DNA of 64,000 bases from an uncultured Eubacteriales bacterium (GTDB taxonomy: Bacteria > Bacillota > Clostridia > HGM11514), in assembly GCA_902492655.1 (NCBI GenBank), contig CABUMF010000007.1:1-64000 (forward strand), written 5' to 3'. A program made the translations under genes and the position numbers. Within the stretch, counting starts at the first letter, position 1. Each line of letters starts with the position of its first letter. The notes beneath the pieces were generated by a model. That model was not told the DNA's origin. It worked only from the letters and a program-made list of their open reading frames with translations, and ran no database searches. Shown one piece after another: positions 41,301-49,870 of the stretch.

Positions 41301-42741
41301 TACATTCACCTCCAAAATATGTTTCCCATAAAGCTTCTATACGTTTTGCAATATGGAATCCCAGTAATGGTGGAACTGCATTTCCAATTAATTTGTATGC
41401 TTCTGAAGCGGATACAGAATTATTTGTTGAATTGTTTCTAAAAACAAATTCATAATCATCAGGGAAGGTTTGAATGCGAGCACATTCTCTAACCGTCAAT
41501 CTTCGCTCTTTTTTCCCAGTAGTTAGTTCATCCATATACGTGCCGCCGTGTTCTGTGCTTAAACGGCGAAACTCTATATTTCCGTGATGTTCCGAACGAA
41601 TTGTTGGACCAATGCCATCAAGTTTAATTTCATTTTGCCCTTGACAATGTTTTCCCATAAATTTTGCTTTTGAATATTTTTGTTGTGAGACATCGGCGGA
41701 AGCTTCTGGCTCATCTAAACCGACGAAAGCTTGCCTTAATGTTACCGGGGGCAATAAAGTTTCTCCTGAATTATTGTAAGCATGCGTAATTATTGGATAA
41801 GGATCGTAATCTTCAGGTATATGTGTTTTTGAAAGAGCTGAAAGCGCATTCTTTGTTAAAGCTGATTTTTTAAATCCAAAGAAAATAACCCTCTCTCTTG
41901 ATTGTGGTACGCCGTAATCAGCGGCATGTAATACTCTTGCAGGAACAACAATATAACCATTCTCAGAAATTGTGCTAAAATCATGTTCAATAATAGATTT
42001 TACATCTCCGAGATTTGCAAGACCTTTGACATTTTCGGCAATAAATACTTTAGGTTGTGTTATGGCAACAACTTCACGCATCCATATATACAACTGTCCG
42101 CGGCTTTCTACACTTGGAGCATTAACATCTACTATCTTTTTTCCGGTATGGCTTTTGTCGGAATCAAAACCTTGTCGTTTTCCAGCTACCGAAAAATCTT
42201 GGCAAGGGAAGCCACCAGTTACAACATCAATATTTTCAGGGAATACCGGCGTTCCATTTTCCTTATGTAGTTTTACAAGATCAACAATGCTATCAAGGTA
42301 ATATGTGGAAGTTGAAATTCCTCTTTTTTTAAAAAAATTTGTCCAAGCAATTTTAGCATCTTCCCTAATATCGTTAGCAAAAACTGTATGAAACCTATTT
42401 TTTGGGAGATGAACCCAATTTTCGTTGACAGCGCTAACATTCCAATTTTTGTTAATTTCAGAGTTCATCGACACTTTTAGAATGTCAAAATCACCCTCAA
42501 AACCCAAATCCATACCACCACAACCTGAAAATAAGGATAAAACATTTATTGTAGATTTTCTTGTTTGGTTTTTTGAAAGTTTATTTTGCCGTGCAGGTTT
42601 TTGCGTAGTCGAAGGAATAAACCAAACACCACTTTTCTTTGTAGCGCCATCTATACGACCCTCGTTACACAAAATTTGTACTCTTCTAGGGCTAATATTC
42701 CATTTTTTAGCAACAGATTGAACTGTAATCATTTCATTCAT
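41287..42741 (-). CDS. DNA cytosine-5 methyltransferase with N-terminal HTH
   Basis: A 484-residue enzyme. Residues 1-50 form a MerR/excisionase-like helix-turn-helix (TVQSVAKKWNISPRRVQILC; GVWFIPST). The methyltransferase follows with motif I LSLFSGCGGMDLGFEG, motif IV GGFPCQDFSVAGKR with the catalytic Cys, motif VI ENVKGL, motif VIII SRERVIFFG, motif IX RLTVREC ARIQTFP and motif X IGNAVPPLLG. It protects the host from the overlapping endonuclease. GGGAG lies 7 nt before the ATG. The HTH could bind the inverted repeat in its own promoter, as known for some other C5 methyltransferases with N-terminal HTH. Target sequence unknown. Confidence 0.92.
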   Translation of the reverse strand: MNEMITVQSVAKKWNISPRRVQILCNEGRIDGATKKSGVWFIPSTTQKPARQNKLSKNQTRKSTINVLSLFSGCGGMDLGFEGDFDILKVSMNSEINKNWNVSAVNENWVHLPKNRFHTVFANDIREDAKIAWTNFFKKRGISTSTYYLDSIVDLVKLHKENGTPVFPENIDVVTGGFPCQDFSVAGKRQGFDSDKSHTGKKIVDVNAPSVESRGQLYIWMREVVAITQPKVFIAENVKGLANLGDVKSIIEHDFSTISENGYIVVPARVLHAADYGVPQSRERVIFFGFKKSALTKNALSALSKTHIPEDYDPYPIITHAYNNSGETLLPPVTLRQAFVGLDEPEASADVSQQKYSKAKFMGKHCQGQNEIKLDGIGPTIRSEHHGNIEFRRLSTEHGGTYMDELTTGKKERRLTVRECARIQTFPDDYEFVFRNNSTNNSVSASEAYKLIGNAVPPLLGFHIAKRIEALWETYFGGECIDNI

Positions 42742-42770
42742 ATGTACACTCCCTATAATTCCTTATGTAT

Positions 42771-42799
42771 ATTATATTCGTTTGTGCGAATTTTTGCAA
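42771..42799 (-). promoter_or_regulatory. Promoter of the restriction-modification operon with internal inverted repeat
   Basis: Minus strand: TTGCAA (42799-42794), 17 bp, TATAAT (42776-42771). ATTCG-N6-CGAAT (42776-42791) sits between the two boxes, where a bound HTH protein would block RNA polymerase. Confidence 0.65.
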
Positions 42800-42947
42800 T
42801 ACAATAAATGAAATTGTAACAAAGATTTTAAATAAATTCAAATTAAAGAAACGAATAATAAAGTATAAATCGACATGAACCTTTATACCATATGAACTCT
42901 ATTTAAGCCATCTGAACCCCATTACTTTCACAAGAAGCATCTAAAAA

Positions 42948-43070
42948 CACGGAAAACCGCTTCGAATTATCTTCGAAACGGTTTGTTTATTGTTTCACAA
43001 GTGCTGAAAAGCCTTATTTAAAGCCAAAGAACAATAACCCCAACTTTTTATCAAAGTTAGGGTTATAATT
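42948..43070 (-). terminator. Two hairpins downstream of tRNA-Ser
   Basis: On the minus strand the first hairpin after the tRNA is AACCCTAACTT / AAAGTTGGGGTT (43070-43034). The second, AAACCGTTTCGAA / TTCGAAGCGGTTT (about 42990-42951), ends in TTTTCC. The second is nearly symmetric and may stop transcription from both sides. The stretch 42800-42947 between this and the methylase promoter holds only three short TGAAC repeats. Confidence 0.55.
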
Positions 43071-43074
43071 TGAG

Positions 43075-43163
43075 CGGAGAGAAAGGGATTCGAACCCTTG
43101 AACGGGTATTAGCCGTTACACGATTTCCAGTCGTGCGCCTTAGACCAGCTCAGCCATCTCTCC
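43075..43163 (-). tRNA. tRNA-Ser (anticodon GGA)
   Basis: An 89-nt gene on the minus strand. Acceptor GGAGAGA / TCTCTCC, D-arm GGCTGAGCTGGTCTAAGGC, anticodon loop CTGGAAA with GGA at 43128-43126, a long variable arm as in serine tRNAs, and T-arm GGGTTCGAATCCC. CCA is not encoded. Reads UCC and UCU codons. Confidence 0.95.
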
Positions 43164-43181
43164 TCGCTGCACAACGATATT

Positions 43182-43210
43182 ATTATAACAGATTGAGCGG
43201 AATTTGTCAA
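43182..43210 (-). promoter_or_regulatory. Promoter of tRNA-Ser
   Basis: Minus strand: consensus TTGACA (43210-43205), 17 bp, TATAAT (43187-43182). Confidence 0.75.
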
Positions 43211-43276
43211 GCATTTTTTAACCATTATTACCTAAAGTCAATTTACGCAATAAAATGGTTAAGAAACGACAAGAAA

Positions 43277-43305
43277 TTGCAAATATTTTATGCTATACTT
43301 ATATT
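43277..43305 (+). promoter_or_regulatory. Promoter of the uronate operon
   Basis: TTGCAA (43277-43282), 17 bp, TATATT (43300-43305). An overlapping extended -10, TGCTATACT (43291-43299), is an alternative and would leave a slightly longer leader. Both place the start a few bases before the GGGAGG site. Confidence 0.55.
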
Positions 43306-43324
43306 ATGAAGGGAGGTTTTTAAG

Positions 43325-44944
43325 ATAGAGCTGAGAATAACAGATAAAAACGGCAATGAAAAATTCCGTATAAGCGGCGAGGAAATTGATGCTGTGTACG
43401 AAGGCAAGCTTTTGCGAGGGGACATTTTTTCGGTAAGTGCGCCTGGGATTGAGTTTATGAAGGTTCAGCTTGATAAAACCATGAAGGAAAGCGTTATATA
43501 CTGTCCTTCGGGGAGCTTTGAATTTTCGGTTCCGGAAGAAGGCGAGGCTGTGGGCTATGCTCCGGAGGCTTTTTCGGGCTTTTGCCACCGTATAAGGATT
43601 TCCGAAAGCGATGAAGCCTACGAAAAGCGGCTCATATCGCTAAATTCCCTGGACAGGCGAGGGCAGACGAGATATTTCCCACACGCCCGGGCAAACCTTG
43701 TAACACGGGACGCTCCCTGTTTTTTCGAGCGCAACGCAATAGACGGAGTGTGCAAAAATGACAGTCACGGCGATTATCCCTATCATTCCTGGGCAGGTGG
43801 CGCGAGGGAGGATCTTGAGTATTATATTGATTTCGGAGCGGAAGTTTTGGTTTCGGAGATTGTATTTTATTTAAGAGCCGATTTTCCCCACGATACCTAT
43901 TGGAAGAGCCTGGAAATCGAGTTTTCGGACAAAGAGAGGCTCACCGCAGAGTTTTTAAAAACAGCGGAGGGGCAGAAAACAGTTCTTGAAAATCCCAAAA
44001 AAACACGGACGGTTCATTTGACAAACTTTAAGCAGGCAGAGTATCCCCTTTCGTGGGCGGCGCTGTCGCAGATTGAAATTTACGGTAATTATGTTAAGGA
44101 GGATTTAAGCAAAATGGAGATCAGAAACGCATCAAACCCAAAGGATGTAAAGCATTACACGACCGACAGGTTGAGAGAGGAATTTCACATTTCAAAGCTG
44201 TTCACAAAGGACAACATAAGAATGGTTTACAGCCATATTGACAGGATAATCACGGCAGGTCTTATGCCGGTAAAACAGGATTTGAAGCTTGAGGGCGGCA
44301 AGGAGCTTGCGTCGGATTACTTTCTTGAAAGAAGGGAAATGGGCTGCATAAACATAGGCGGAAAGGGCATAATTTCGGTTGACGGCGAGGAATACGAAAT
44401 GAACCCGAGGGACGGAATTTACATAGGCAGAGGAAACAAGGAAATCGTGTTCCGTTGCGTTGACACGGATAATCCGCCGAAATTTTATGTAAGCTCCTGC
44501 CCGGCACATAAGAGCTATCCAACGGTTAAAATTGATATAACAAAGGCGAAAAAGGTTCCCTGCGGAAGCGTTGAGGAATGTAATAAGAGGGTTATAAATC
44601 AGTACATTCATCCCGAGGTAATAAAGAGCTGTCAGCTTGCAATGGGGCTTACAAAGCTTGAGCCGGGCTCCAACTGGAACACAATGCCCTCCCATACCCA
44701 CGACAGGAGAATGGAGGTTTACCTTTATCTCGATATGGGCGAAAACGATGCGGTGTTCCATATGATGGGAGAGCCTAACGAAACAAGGCATATAGTAATG
44801 CACAACGAAGAAGCTGTTATCAGCCCGAGCTGGTCTATCCACAGCGGAGTGGGAACGAAGGCATACTCCTTTATTTGGGCGATGTGCGGTGAAAATCAGG
44901 AATTTGACGATATGGACTTTATAGAAACAAAGGATTTAAGATAG
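43325..44944 (+). CDS. kduI: KduI (5-keto-4-deoxyuronate isomerase) fused to an N-terminal discoidin-like region
   Basis: Residues 264-539 are a complete KduI: HYTTDRLREEFHISKLF, GGKGIISVDGEEYEM, metal-binding HTHDRRMEVYLYLD and HSGVGTKAYSFIWAM. It converts 5-keto-4-deoxyuronate from pectin or glycosaminoglycan breakdown. In front lie about 263 residues with a beta-rich, discoidin-like region (SWAGGAREDLEYYIDFG; LRADFPHDTYWKSLEIEFSD). Start is unusual: the frame opens at 43310 with no ATG/GTG/TTG until GTG at 43394. ATA at 43325 lies 8 nt after GGGAGG and keeps a coherent N-terminus (ELRITDKNGNEKFRISG). A second AAGGAGG lies before ATG 44114, where normal KduI begins, so free KduI may also be made. 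The start is therefore uncertain. Confidence 0.8.
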   Translation: MELRITDKNGNEKFRISGEEIDAVYEGKLLRGDIFSVSAPGIEFMKVQLDKTMKESVIYCPSGSFEFSVPEEGEAVGYAPEAFSGFCHRIRISESDEAYEKRLISLNSLDRRGQTRYFPHARANLVTRDAPCFFERNAIDGVCKNDSHGDYPYHSWAGGAREDLEYYIDFGAEVLVSEIVFYLRADFPHDTYWKSLEIEFSDKERLTAEFLKTAEGQKTVLENPKKTRTVHLTNFKQAEYPLSWAALSQIEIYGNYVKEDLSKMEIRNASNPKDVKHYTTDRLREEFHISKLFTKDNIRMVYSHIDRIITAGLMPVKQDLKLEGGKELASDYFLERREMGCINIGGKGIISVDGEEYEMNPRDGIYIGRGNKEIVFRCVDTDNPPKFYVSSCPAHKSYPTVKIDITKAKKVPCGSVEECNKRVINQYIHPEVIKSCQLAMGLTKLEPGSNWNTMPSHTHDRRMEVYLYLDMGENDAVFHMMGEPNETRHIVMHNEEAVISPSWSIHSGVGTKAYSFIWAMCGENQEFDDMDFIETKDLR

Positions 44945-44957
44945 GAGGAAGCGGAAA

Positions 44958-45743
44958 ATGTTCAGTCTTGAAGGCAAGGTTGCGCTTGTAACGGGAGCGT
45001 CCTACGGAATAGGGTATGCAATCGCAAAGGGCTTTGCCCATGCCGGAGCGAAAATCGTGTTTAACGATATAAATGCCGAGCTTGTGGAAAAGGGGCTTGC
45101 GTCCTACAGGGCGGACGGCATAGATGCAAAGGGTTTTGTGTGCGATGTAACGGACGAGGAAGCGGTTATAGAGCTTGTAAAAAAGATAGAGGAAGAAATC
45201 GGCGTTATTGATATTTTGGTAAATAACGCAGGAATTATCAAGAGAATACCCATGTGCGAGATGAGCGCGGAGGATTTCAGGCGGGTAATTGATGTTGACC
45301 TTAACGCTCCGTTTATAGTTTCAAAGGCGGTTATTCCTTCCATGATCAAAAAAGGTCACGGAAAAATCATCAATATCTGCTCCATGATGAGCGAGCTGGG
45401 ACGGGAAACCGTTTCGGCGTACGCTGCGGCAAAGGGCGGACTTAAAATGCTCACAAGAAATATCTGCTCCGAGTACGGCGAGCACAATATTCAGTGTAAC
45501 GGAATAGGCCCGGGGTACATCGCAACCCCGCAGACCGCACCCCTTCGTGAGCGTCAGCCGGACGGAACTCGTCATCCCTTTGACAGCTTTATAATTTCAA
45601 AAACCCCGGCGGCTCGTTGGGGCACACCGGAGGATCTTGTCGGTCCTGCCGTATTTCTGGCATCGGACGCATCAAACTTTGTAAACGGCCATGTGCTGTA
45701 TGTTGACGGCGGAATTTTGGCATATATCGGAAAACAGCCGTAA
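44958..45743 (+). CDS. kduD: KduD-like 2-keto-3-deoxygluconate / gluconate 5-dehydrogenase (SDR)
   Basis: A 261-residue short-chain dehydrogenase with TGASYGIGYAIA at 13-24, NNAGI near 88, catalytic Ser in NICSMMSELG, and YAAAK with the Tyr and Lys. IDGGIL-like VDGGI ends the fold. It sits 13 nt after kduI, and in the pectin pathway KduD reduces the product of KduI. Gluconate 5-dehydrogenase is the close alternative. GGAGG lies before the ATG. Operon member. Confidence 0.88.
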   Translation: MFSLEGKVALVTGASYGIGYAIAKGFAHAGAKIVFNDINAELVEKGLASYRADGIDAKGFVCDVTDEEAVIELVKKIEEEIGVIDILVNNAGIIKRIPMCEMSAEDFRRVIDVDLNAPFIVSKAVIPSMIKKGHGKIINICSMMSELGRETVSAYAAAKGGLKMLTRNICSEYGEHNIQCNGIGPGYIATPQTAPLRERQPDGTRHPFDSFIISKTPAARWGTPEDLVGPAVFLASDASNFVNGHVLYVDGGILAYIGKQP

Positions 45744-45755
45744 GGAGGATAAAGC

Positions 45756-46892
45756 ATGAACTATAACGAATGGCTTGAAAATCTGTGGCAAAAAACCAAA
45801 TCAAAGCTTGAAAAGACGGCGGTTTCCTGCCGTGACATAATTCCCTACACAGCGGATGAAAACGGAAGATTTATAGATTATTACAAAATATCCCCCAACT
45901 GGTGGACAAACGGCTTTTGGGGCGGACTCATGTGGCTTATGTACAACGAAACCGGTAACGAAGCCTTCAAGCAAACCGCGCGCCGCTCCGAGGAGCTTTT
46001 GGATACCGCACTTTCAAACTATGAACTGCTCCACCACGATGTGGGCTTTATGTTCCACCTGACCTTCGGAGCGGACTATCGCATAACGGGAGAAAAAACC
46101 GCACTTAATAAGGAGCTTTTTGCGGCGTCTACGCTGTTTTCACGCTTTAATGTTGACGGCAAATTCATTCGTGCCTGGAACCAGCCCGAGGCGGTGGGCT
46201 GGAGCATAGTGGATTGCCTCATGAACCTTCCACTGCTGTATTTTGCATCGGACAAGATCGGGGACGACCGCTTTACAAAGGTTGCAATGCACCATGCGGA
46301 CATGAGCATCCGTGACCATATAAGGCAGGACGGAAGCGTAAATCACATTGTGGAGCATGACCTTGAGACGGGCGAAGCAGTGAAATTCTATGCGGGACAG
46401 GGTGCTTTTGAGGGCTCGTGCTGGTCAAGGGGACTTGCGTGGGCGCTGTACGGAATAACCCTTGCATACATTCATACGAAAAAGCCGGAATATCTTGATG
46501 CGGCAATCCGGACCGCAAACTATTTCTGCACAAATGTTGCAAAATATGACTATAAAACACCGATTGATTTCCGTCAGCCGAAAAACCCCGAGTATTACGA
46601 CAGCACAGCCGGAGTGTGCGCCGCTTGCGGACTTCTGGAGCTTTCAAAGCTTGTGTCCGAGGCGGAAGGTGAAGCTTATCGGGGCGTGGCGATAAATGTG
46701 CTCAAGGCGACTGAGGAGAATTTCTGCAATTTCACCGATGAAACCGATTACATAGTCGGCTACGGCTCGGGACGCTACCCTCGAAACGAAGAGGAAATAA
46801 AAACAGAGGTTCACCTTCCCATTATTTATGCAGACTTTTTCTTCACCGAAAGCCTCATAAAGCTGAAAGGAACGGATTTTCTTATATGGTAA
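45756..46892 (+). CDS. GH88 unsaturated glucuronyl hydrolase
   Basis: A 378-residue (alpha/alpha)6-barrel enzyme without signal peptide, so it acts on imported oligosaccharides. HHDVGFMF near residue 93 and WSIVDCLMNLPLLYFAS near 150 carry the two catalytic Asp residues of unsaturated glucuronyl hydrolases; GCSWSRGLAWALYG-like EGSCWSRGLAWALYG near 230 is a family block. It hydrates the delta-4,5 unsaturated uronic acid left by polysaccharide lyases, giving the substrate of the KduI/KduD pair. AGGAGG precedes the ATG, 12 nt after kduD. GH88 and GH105 are close; the two Asp blocks favour GH88. Confidence 0.9.
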   Translation: MNYNEWLENLWQKTKSKLEKTAVSCRDIIPYTADENGRFIDYYKISPNWWTNGFWGGLMWLMYNETGNEAFKQTARRSEELLDTALSNYELLHHDVGFMFHLTFGADYRITGEKTALNKELFAASTLFSRFNVDGKFIRAWNQPEAVGWSIVDCLMNLPLLYFASDKIGDDRFTKVAMHHADMSIRDHIRQDGSVNHIVEHDLETGEAVKFYAGQGAFEGSCWSRGLAWALYGITLAYIHTKKPEYLDAAIRTANYFCTNVAKYDYKTPIDFRQPKNPEYYDSTAGVCAACGLLELSKLVSEAEGEAYRGVAINVLKATEENFCNFTDETDYIVGYGSGRYPRNEEEIKTEVHLPIIYADFFFTESLIKLKGTDFLIW

Positions 46893-46894
46893 AA

Positions 46895-46936
46895 AGCGGT
46901 CACCGCATTTCTGCGGTGACCGACATTTTTTATTTC
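46895..46936. terminator. Bidirectional terminator between convergent genes
   Basis: Stem CGGTCACCGCA / TGCGGTGACCG (46898-46923) with a 4-nt loop and T-rich flanks on the plus side; serves the GH88 gene and, less well, the gene ending at 46930. Confidence 0.75.
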
Positions 46937-49278
46937 AATTCCGCAATCATTGCAGACAGTTCATTTTCCGAAAATTCCGTTTCCGTGTCCGTTATTGCTA
47001 TAAGCCCTCTTTCGTCCCATGTGACGGATTTTCCGAGAGCCTCAGCAATCGCGCGGAGCGGAACAAAGGTTCTCGACTCATATATCGCCGCCGGAACATC
47101 AATTTCCTTCTTTTCTCCGCCGACAGTGATGTTTTTGTCGCCTATGACTATGCTGATTTCGCTTCCCACCGACACGGTTTTTGTGTCGGCATCCCACGAA
47201 ACATCCTCGCCGAAGCTTTCCGAAATGCACCTTACCGGCACGAGGGTTCTGCCGTCAACAATCATCGGCTGAACATCATTTTCGCGTGTTTCTCCGTTAA
47301 CACCGAACTTGTTCGAGCCGACAAGAAGCGTAACCGCACCTGTCATTTCCGGCTCATCTGTTCTCTTTACCTCATATCTTCCCACGGTGTCAAGGCTGAA
47401 AACCTTAAAATCGGGCAGTTTCTCTTTGATTGATGCTTCATCCAATTCAAGCTTATCGTTAACCAAATTTCTTTCTGCGAGTTCCGCAATATTCTCAAGC
47501 GTATTTTTGCTTTCAAAGCCGTCGCTTACAAAATCCCGATACTTATATTTCGCACGCTGTGCAATATTTTTAATCGTATTGCCCTCAGAATAGCGCTCTT
47601 CGGTTATTTCTTCATCGCCTTCATATCGGATAAATTTATAACCTTCGCAAAGCAATATGTATTCCGAGAAAATAAGGTCATTGGTGATATTGTTGTTGTT
47701 TGCGTTAAAGAATCCTACGCCGGCCGTTACACCTTTTATGTAATTATAGGTTATCTCGTTATTCTTTGTGCCGTAAAGCCCGACAGCATAATCACGGCAC
47801 CTTCTTCTGCCGTGTTTATACGGAATAATCTTATCTCTGCGGATACCTTCAAGAGTATATTTGTCGGTTCTAATATCGAAATTATCGTGGAAATAATTAT
47901 TTGTAATCTTATTTGCTGACGTACCGTATGCAATCAGCAATACCGAACCGCCCGTTTGGTCAAGAGCACCGCTTATATCATTAAATTCAACCGAGTTTTC
48001 ATCGCCGTCCAGAACTATGGCCATATGAGCTGCGCCGTCAATTTTATTATGCGAAATTTTATTTTTGTTACCGATAATGTTTATAGGTTCATGCTCTGTC
48101 CAGAAAAGACAGCCGATTTTTGAAAAACCGCAGTTGTCGACAGTGTTAAGGTTGCCGTCAATTAAAACCGCACCGCCGCCGAGATTATTGAAATCACAGT
48201 TATCAATTTTTGAATCATTGCATTTTTCAAGCTTTACGGCAGTATCTGATGTGTTTTCAAACTTGCAGTCCAAAATTTCTATATTCTCCGAGTTTTTTAT
48301 ATCAATTGCAGACCCTAAAGTATCCGAAAACTTTATTCCGCTGATTTTAATATTAGAAAGCTTATCGCCCGAAATATATGTTTTATCGTCCGCTATAAAC
48401 TCAACATCCGCCGCATCGTCCTTAGGATAAATGAATACCGTGCCGCTTTCGCGATCCGCATACCATTCGCCTTTTTCGTCTATAAAAGCAATATCGTTAA
48501 CATAATACCCGGCATTCTGAGAAGAATAATACGGATCGTCCTCACTCTGCGGAATCGTATATGTAATTGTATTATCACCGTTAAATTTCACCGGTACAAA
48601 ACTTTCCTTGTTCCAAAATACGATATGGAAGTACACATCATTAAGTCCGGACAGATATTTGTCGTTAAATATAAACTTGTTTTTCTCCGAAACATCGCCT
48701 TCTCTTCTCCGCAGTTCGGTTTTTGTTCCGTCAGCGTTTTTTGTTGTATCAGCCAGCGGCATTCTTTCGGGATTTTTATCATAGGATGTAATAATTATCG
48801 AAGTTGTATCGTATATATGTCCAAACAGAACCGGCTCTTCTTCCTCCTGCATTGCGGCAATCGGCAGATACTCGTTATTCTGAAGTGCAACCGGATAAAT
48901 ACCGCCTTCCTTCATTTCACCGAGGTTTTTAATTCCTCTTACGGCTTTAACATTCTTTTTGCCGTCGGAAATCAAAATCTTATATTTTTCTTCCTTTGTT
49001 ATATCTTCAAGCTTACCGGTTTCCGATGTTGAGAAAACAACATCAGCACCGTTTTCAGCCTTGATTGTTATGTTGCTTTTGTTGAGATTAATGCTCTCGT
49101 TGTAACTGCCGCCGCGGAGCACTATAACAGAGCCGCTGTCAGCTGCGTCAATTGCCGCCTGAACCGACTCCCCCGGGGACACAAATACCGTCTTGCCCGC
49201 AGCCGAAACAGCTGTAAACGATGACGCTACCATTGCAGCACACGAAACATACGCAAGCAGTTTTTTGATTTTTTTCAT
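46930..49278 (-). CDS. Secreted right-handed beta-helix protein with C-terminal stalk domains
   Basis: A 782-residue exported protein; ATG at 49278 follows a GGGGTGG site and a signal peptide ends at VSAAGK. VFVSPGESVQAAIDAADSGS opens the fold, and about residues 310-600 show the repeating short coils of a parallel beta-helix (NIEILDCKFENTSDTAVKLEKC in parts; NNEITYNYIKGV) as in polysaccharide lyases and NosD-like proteins. Two copper-amine-oxidase-N stalk units end the protein (VDGRTLVPVRCISESFG; YESRTFVPLRAIAEALG). It faces the uronate operon and may depolymerise the same polysaccharide outside the cell. No lyase family could be assigned with certainty. Confidence 0.8.
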   Translation of the reverse strand: MKKIKKLLAYVSCAAMVASSFTAVSAAGKTVFVSPGESVQAAIDAADSGSVIVLRGGSYNESINLNKSNITIKAENGADVVFSTSETGKLEDITKEEKYKILISDGKKNVKAVRGIKNLGEMKEGGIYPVALQNNEYLPIAAMQEEEEPVLFGHIYDTTSIIITSYDKNPERMPLADTTKNADGTKTELRRREGDVSEKNKFIFNDKYLSGLNDVYFHIVFWNKESFVPVKFNGDNTITYTIPQSEDDPYYSSQNAGYYVNDIAFIDEKGEWYADRESGTVFIYPKDDAADVEFIADDKTYISGDKLSNIKISGIKFSDTLGSAIDIKNSENIEILDCKFENTSDTAVKLEKCNDSKIDNCDFNNLGGGAVLIDGNLNTVDNCGFSKIGCLFWTEHEPINIIGNKNKISHNKIDGAAHMAIVLDGDENSVEFNDISGALDQTGGSVLLIAYGTSANKITNNYFHDNFDIRTDKYTLEGIRRDKIIPYKHGRRRCRDYAVGLYGTKNNEITYNYIKGVTAGVGFFNANNNNITNDLIFSEYILLCEGYKFIRYEGDEEITEERYSEGNTIKNIAQRAKYKYRDFVSDGFESKNTLENIAELAERNLVNDKLELDEASIKEKLPDFKVFSLDTVGRYEVKRTDEPEMTGAVTLLVGSNKFGVNGETRENDVQPMIVDGRTLVPVRCISESFGEDVSWDADTKTVSVGSEISIVIGDKNITVGGEKKEIDVPAAIYESRTFVPLRAIAEALGKSVTWDERGLIAITDTETEFSENELSAMIAELK

Positions 49279-49336
49279 AAGTTCCACCCCTTAAACACAT
49301 ATGGTTTTTGTGACATTTATCAATAATGACAGTTAT

Positions 49337-49365
49337 ATTTTACCATAATTAGTTCAATTTGTCAA
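49337..49365 (-). promoter_or_regulatory. Promoter of the beta-helix gene
   Basis: Minus strand: TTGACA (49365-49360), 17 bp, TAAAAT (49342-49337). Confidence 0.65.
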
Positions 49366-49390
49366 GGACGCAATAAATATTTTTACCCCC

Positions 49391-49519
49391 TTGATAAGGA
49401 GCCTAAAATAATGTATAATATTTCATGTAAAAGGGAGTAGCAGACGGCAGATGAGCCGTTTCTGGTGCGTCATTACGGCGGAATATCCGCCCGCTGCAGA
49501 ATTAAATTGCGAGACTTTT
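49391..49519 (+). promoter_or_regulatory. Duplicate promoter and metal-ion riboswitch-like aptamer
   Basis: Promoter TTGATA (49391-49396), 17 bp, TATAAT (49414-49419). The aptamer (49429-49519) has AAAAGGGAGTAGC, hairpin ACGGC/GCCGT, GCGTCATTACGGCGG...CCGCCCGC and GCGAGACTTTT. The same conserved pieces occur upstream of oadB (56208-56292), while both internal stems differ by compensating changes. The terminator that follows the intact copy is missing here and is replaced by a gene fragment. yybP-ykoY (Mn2+) is the best match; a Na+ class is possible. Confidence 0.7.
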
Positions 49520-49529
49520 GCCTACAAAT

Positions 49530-49865
49530 GATATGTGGGCGCAATCATAGTTGCGGCATATTCCTACATGGCTCTTGTGCCGGTTGTTCAGCCGCCGGTT
49601 ATAAAGCTTCTGACGACCGAATCGGAGCGAAAAATCAGAATGGAATACAAACAGAAATCCGTTTCCAAGCTGACGAAAATACTCTTCCCGATTATAATTA
49701 CGGTAATCACCGGTATTGTTTCTCCCAAAAGCGTTGCCTCGTCGGATTTTTGATGTTCGGAAATCTTTTTGAATCAAAGCTTAACAATTTCACCGACAAT
49801 TTTCGCAATAGTTATATTGTTTGTATCAGTGTTCTCAGCCTGTATTTTGATCTGCAAATTTAAAT
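49530..49865 (+). pseudogene. Remnant of an oadB-like gene joined to a membrane-protein tail
   Basis: From about 49530 the plus strand encodes GAIIVAAYSYMALVPVVQPP and on to TGIVSPKSVA, closely matching residues about 155-230 of the intact OadB at 56357-57472. The N-terminal half is deleted and the homologue is joined directly to the riboswitch copy. A frameshift occurs near 49740, after which LMFGNLFES is still recognisable. From about 49760 another frame reads ISPTIFAIVILFVSVFSAC and stops at 49865, like the last membrane helix of an unrelated protein. No working product is expected. Confidence 0.75.
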
Positions 49866-49870
49866 GATAT

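Noticed and set aside
43075..43163. tRNA-Ser as an integration site for the restriction module
   Set aside because: I looked for a second copy of the tRNA 3' end on the other side of the AT-rich block and found none; no integrase gene is present.
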